This document shows, piece after piece, positions 61,140-64,000 of a stretch of 64,000 nucleotides of DNA; the stretch's first letter is position 1, and every line of letters begins with the position of its first letter. The DNA is from Saccharomycodes ludwigii (taxonomy: Eukaryota > Ascomycota > Saccharomycetes > Saccharomycodales > Saccharomycodaceae). The stretch is taken from contig NC_060206.1 of the NCBI RefSeq assembly GCF_020623625.1, positions 1 through 64,000 on the forward strand. Direction: 5' to 3'. Position numbers and translations under genes: made by a program. The notes beneath the pieces were generated by a model. That model worked only from the letters and a program-made list of their open reading frames with translations, had not been told where the DNA came from and searched no databases.

Positions 61140-62441
61140 TTATAAAAGCTCATTGTCAGGTTCTATCAATTGATCCCTTGCATATTGCGAACCACCTTTT
61201 GTATCCTTTGCTTCAGACGAATCTTCTTGAGTATCTCCCAAATCCTCTGGGTCTCTAGGTGGCTGGTTTAATTGAACACTGGGTGCATATTTAGTGTGTT
61301 CCAAACTGCTAAAAATAGAAGTCAATATTCTATCTAAATATTCTGCAGAGTTAGCATTGAACATATTTGAAGGCCTTACATCTAATTTGTAATCAGGGCC
61401 ATAATATTCAAAATAATCGTTATAAGGCAATTCTTCGTCTAATATAACATTGTTTAATAATCCAGTTTCGAAGGACCAAGTTCTAGCAACATTTCTCATT
61501 GTATATCCACCTCCACCAACAACCATCATTGGAATACCAAATGACTTTACATAATTTACACAATTGGCATGGCCCTTCATAGACAAATTGAAACAACCTA
61601 ACCGATCTCCCGACAAAGAATCACCACCACATTGCAAAACCACAGCTGACGGTTGGTACCATTCCATAATTTTTCCAATAACTGGTTCGAACACAGATTT
61701 ATATGTTGCATCATCAATACCATCCCTTAATGGGACATTGACCGCGTAATACTTTCCCTTGCCGACACCAGTGTCTCTTAATTCACCGGTACCGGGGAAA
61801 AACTCACCATACTTGTGGAAAGAACAGGTCATAACTCTGTCAGTGGTATAGAAGGCCTCTTCAACACCATCGCCATGATGAACATCTATATCAATGTATA
61901 ACACTCTTGGATGATATCTTAACAATTCGATAATGCCTAAAACTATATCGTTTAGATAACAGAACCCAGAAGCCTCTGATTTTTTGGCATGATGTAAACC
62001 ACCAGCATAATTAATAGCCACATCACATTTGCCTCTGTTTAATCTTGCTGCGCCTTCCATTGAACCACCGCCGGATATACTGCAATATTCATACAAACCA
62101 TCAAAAACTGGACAATCATCACCTACATTAAACTTAACACTTTCCTTTTGAAACATATTTAAATTGTCTGGAGTGACTCTTGATAGAAAGTCGATATATT
62201 CATCTGTATGAAATTGACACATTTCTTGCTTGGTAGCAGGCTTCGCCCTATAAATTTCCATCTTTTTGTACAAACCATAATTCATAATTAGAGAATGTGT
62301 CATTCTTATTCTGTGTGGTTTCATTGGGTGACCTGCGCCATAAGCATAGTTACCAACATCTGCATCATAAAAGTATGCAACTCTCCTTTTATCACTTGGT
62401 TTGACTGTAATTGGATCAAAAGGTTTTGCCTCGTACACCAT
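61140..62441 (-). CDS. RPD3: Class I histone deacetylase Rpd3
   Basis: A 433-residue zinc-dependent lysine deacetylase, the catalytic subunit of Rpd3L and Rpd3S corepressor complexes. The fold begins at [17 protein letters not shown]. The catalytic His150-His151 pair lies in GGLHHAKK, at the same numbers as in S. cerevisiae Rpd3; zinc ligands are in [14 protein letters not shown], and [14 protein letters not shown] closes the pocket. The last ~55 residues are acidic and disordered, as usual. Length equals that of S. cerevisiae Rpd3 (433). It is followed by PEX6 on the same strand, as YNL330C-YNL329C. Confidence 0.98.
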   Translation of the reverse strand: MVYEAKPFDPITVKPSDKRRVAYFYDADVGNYAYGAGHPMKPHRIRMTHSLIMNYGLYKKMEIYRAKPATKQEMCQFHTDEYIDFLSRVTPDNLNMFQKESVKFNVGDDCPVFDGLYEYCSISGGGSMEGAARLNRGKCDVAINYAGGLHHAKKSEASGFCYLNDIVLGIIELLRYHPRVLYIDIDVHHGDGVEEAFYTTDRVMTCSFHKYGEFFPGTGELRDTGVGKGKYYAVNVPLRDGIDDATYKSVFEPVIGKIMEWYQPSAVVLQCGGDSLSGDRLGCFNLSMKGHANCVNYVKSFGIPMMVVGGGGYTMRNVARTWSFETGLLNNVILDEELPYNDYFEYYGPDYKLDVRPSNMFNANSAEYLDRILTSIFSSLEHTKYAPSVQLNQPPRDPEDLGDTQEDSSEAKDTKGGSQYARDQLIEPDNELL

Positions 62442-62824
62442 TTTGTACTTTTTTATTTTTATTTCTTTATCAAAGAGGTGGTTTTTTACTATCTATTAAA
62501 TAATATTTTAGTGTATATATATATATATATATACTAACAATCAAAAAAAGTCTATGTAAAAGAAACTCAAGTAAATCGATAAAGGAAATAAAGTTGTTGT
62601 TAATTACATAAAGTTAGAAAAGATTAGACTAGCACATAATTTTAAAAAAAAAAAAATAAATAAATTCCATGCTCACGTTAAACAATAATAATAATAAAAA
62701 GGGAAAATAATTTCGCTATGTTGGAATTATACTTCTATGCAATGTCCGAGTTAATGCTTTCGGACAAATAATACCAACACAGAAATATATCCAATAAATA
62801 AATAAATAAAAGTAATAAGTTCAA
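62442..62824. other. Spacer between RPD3 and PEX6
   Basis: 383 bp with (TA)n at 62513-62534 close to the RPD3 start, A-runs at 62643-62656 and an (AATA)n stretch at 62683-62700. It serves as RPD3 promoter and PEX6 3' end. No gene is seen. Confidence 0.6.
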
Positions 62825-64000
62825 TTAGTTCTCAAAATTTGCTCTTATTTTTAAATAATGTTCCAACTCTTCTGCAGACACACTAGGCTTTAAATTCTTC
62901 TGTGCCTTTATAAAATCCTCCATTGTGACCACCACTTTGATATCATAATCATTTGCAACATTATCAAACCAAAATTTTAAAGAAACAGGTTTTTTAACAT
63001 TATCATTCTCTTCCTTGTTATATTTATCTAATTTCAAATCAATGTCTTTGGCTACCCTTGTCATAGCGTTTAGCATTGCATCAGAACATAACGCATAAAA
63101 ATCAGCACCAGTGTAAGTAAATGGGCAATTGGCAGCTACTTCCAACAAATCGGTATCTTCACTAATAGCAAATTTTCTAGTTAAAGCTTTTATAATATTA
63201 CATTGTTTTTCGTTGGTATCACTGATTCCCAAATACAACAATTTATCAAATCTTCCCGGTCTCAACAAGGCTTCGTCTAATAGATCAGGCCTATTGGTAG
63301 CACCAACAACAAATACACCGCCACCGTCTCCATTAGCACCATCCAACTCTGCTAATAATTGTGAAACGATACGATCCATAACACCTCCAGAATCACCCTG
63401 ATTGCCTCTTTTGGGAGCAACACTATCTAGTTCGTCAAAAAATATAACGCATGGTTTGGCATCTCTAGCTTTTTGAAAAACTCTTCTGACATTAGCTTCA
63501 CTCTCCCCAATGTACATATTTAATAATTCTGGGCCTTTGACACTGAAAAAATTTAATGAAAAATTGGTTGCAATGGCTTTTGCCAATAATGTTTTGCCAG
63601 TGCCTGGTGGACCGTAAAACAAAATGCCACTTCTTCTTTTCATTCCCGAACCAAATAATTCAGGATATCTTAATGGCATGTCAATAGTGTCCATAATTTC
63701 ACCCTTAACCATGTCTAATCCACCAACATCCTCCCAAGTGACATTAGGAATCTTGGGTGCACCAATAGACTCAGAAAACTCGTCTCTTGCTTTGTTGATA
63801 TTTTTCAATACCAAATCTAGAGTGGTTGAATCCGTTTCCATTGAAAAAGATCTAGTTGCTATTGCCTTGATATCAATTGGGGTTAACCCGGCAGATTGTG
63901 TTGCTATCTTGCTATAATCTAGCTCAAGATTTTTTAAATAAAATTTAAAAATCTCCATTCTTTGTTTTTCGTTAGGAACACCTAATTCGATTTCAAAATT
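62825..64000 (-). CDS. PEX6: Peroxisomal AAA ATPase Pex6, C-terminal part
   Basis: The frame enters from the right window edge, so only the last 391 residues are seen; the ATG at 63958 is internal. The part shown ends the first AAA domain (FEIELGVPNEKQ) and covers the whole second one: Walker A GPPGTGKT, the pore stretch, Walker B VIFFDELDSVAPKRGNQGDS, GATNRPDLLDEALLRPGRFD (sensor 1 and arginine fingers), then the C-terminal lid. Pex6 works with Pex1 at the peroxisome membrane to pull ubiquitinated Pex5 back to the cytosol. The GDSGGVMDRIVSQLLAELDG stretch is characteristic of Pex6. Confidence 0.96.
   Translation of the reverse strand, partial: NFEIELGVPNEKQRMEIFKFYLKNLELDYSKIATQSAGLTPIDIKAIATRSFSMETDSTTLDLVLKNINKARDEFSESIGAPKIPNVTWEDVGGLDMVKGEIMDTIDMPLRYPELFGSGMKRRSGILFYGPPGTGKTLLAKAIATNFSLNFFSVKGPELLNMYIGESEANVRRVFQKARDAKPCVIFFDELDSVAPKRGNQGDSGGVMDRIVSQLLAELDGANGDGGGVFVVGATNRPDLLDEALLRPGRFDKLLYLGISDTNEKQCNIIKALTRKFAISEDTDLLEVAANCPFTYTGADFYALCSDAMLNAMTRVAKDIDLKLDKYNKEENDNVKKPVSLKFWFDNVANDYDIKVVVTMEDFIKAQKNLKPSVSAEELEHYLKIRANFEN

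Overview
The window is a chromosome end of a budding yeast (Saccharomycotina). It opens with irregular C-strand telomeric repeat (CACACCC with extra CA steps, G-strand TGTGGG(TG)n). It is very AT-rich, full of A/T homopolymers, and its genes look intronless. Placement rests on the irregular telomere repeat and on conserved order of SPT20-PEX11-PSF3-CTR9-NOP8-RIB4, which matches S. cerevisiae YOL148C to YOL143C in order and orientation. The AT-richness and the presence of GlcNAc-catabolic genes that S. cerevisiae lacks suggest a Saccharomycodes/Hanseniaspora-like relative, but that genus guess is inference.

Layout: 1-426 telomere; 427-935 array of 47-bp repeats; 936-5450 G-poor, gene-free subtelomere with degenerate repeats; 5451-7479 gene-free with short repeated modules; 7480-8892 a class III aminotransferase; 9049-11380 an LTR-type retroelement remnant with a Gag-like frame; 11680-11900 Tbf1-like motifs and short tandem repeats; about 12800-16000 a heavily decayed minus-strand retroelement fossil; 16778-25561 a giant PA14 (Flo-type) GPI adhesin of 2927 residues with about 50 copies of a 45-residue repeat; 25562-28959 gene-free; 28960-30837 an unrecognised 625-residue protein; 32900-33757 a TMT1/CRG1-like methyltransferase.

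From 34445 to 49326 lies a compact cluster for N-acetylglucosamine (GlcNAc) use: glucosamine-6-phosphate deaminase, a GH3 glycosidase fused to GNAT domains, GlcNAc-6-phosphate deacetylase, an MFS sugar porter, an HGSNAT-like membrane acetyltransferase, a hexokinase-family GlcNAc kinase and an NDT80-family regulator. Read as a pathway: outside sugar is taken up, phosphorylated, deacetylated and deaminated to fructose-6-phosphate, with the glycosidase and two kinds of acetyltransferase feeding or trimming the substrate, and the NDT80-like factor as the likely switch. This gene set resembles GlcNAc clusters of filamentous fungi (ron1/nag3/dac1/dam1/ngt1/hxk in Trichoderma) more than the smaller Candida NAG cluster.

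From 50537 onward is ordinary chromosome: SPT20, PEX11, PSF3, CTR9, NOP8, RIB4, then RPD3 and the C-terminal part of PEX6 (cut by the window end). A broken gene of unknown identity sits between the NDT80-like gene and SPT20, at the boundary between accessory and conserved DNA.
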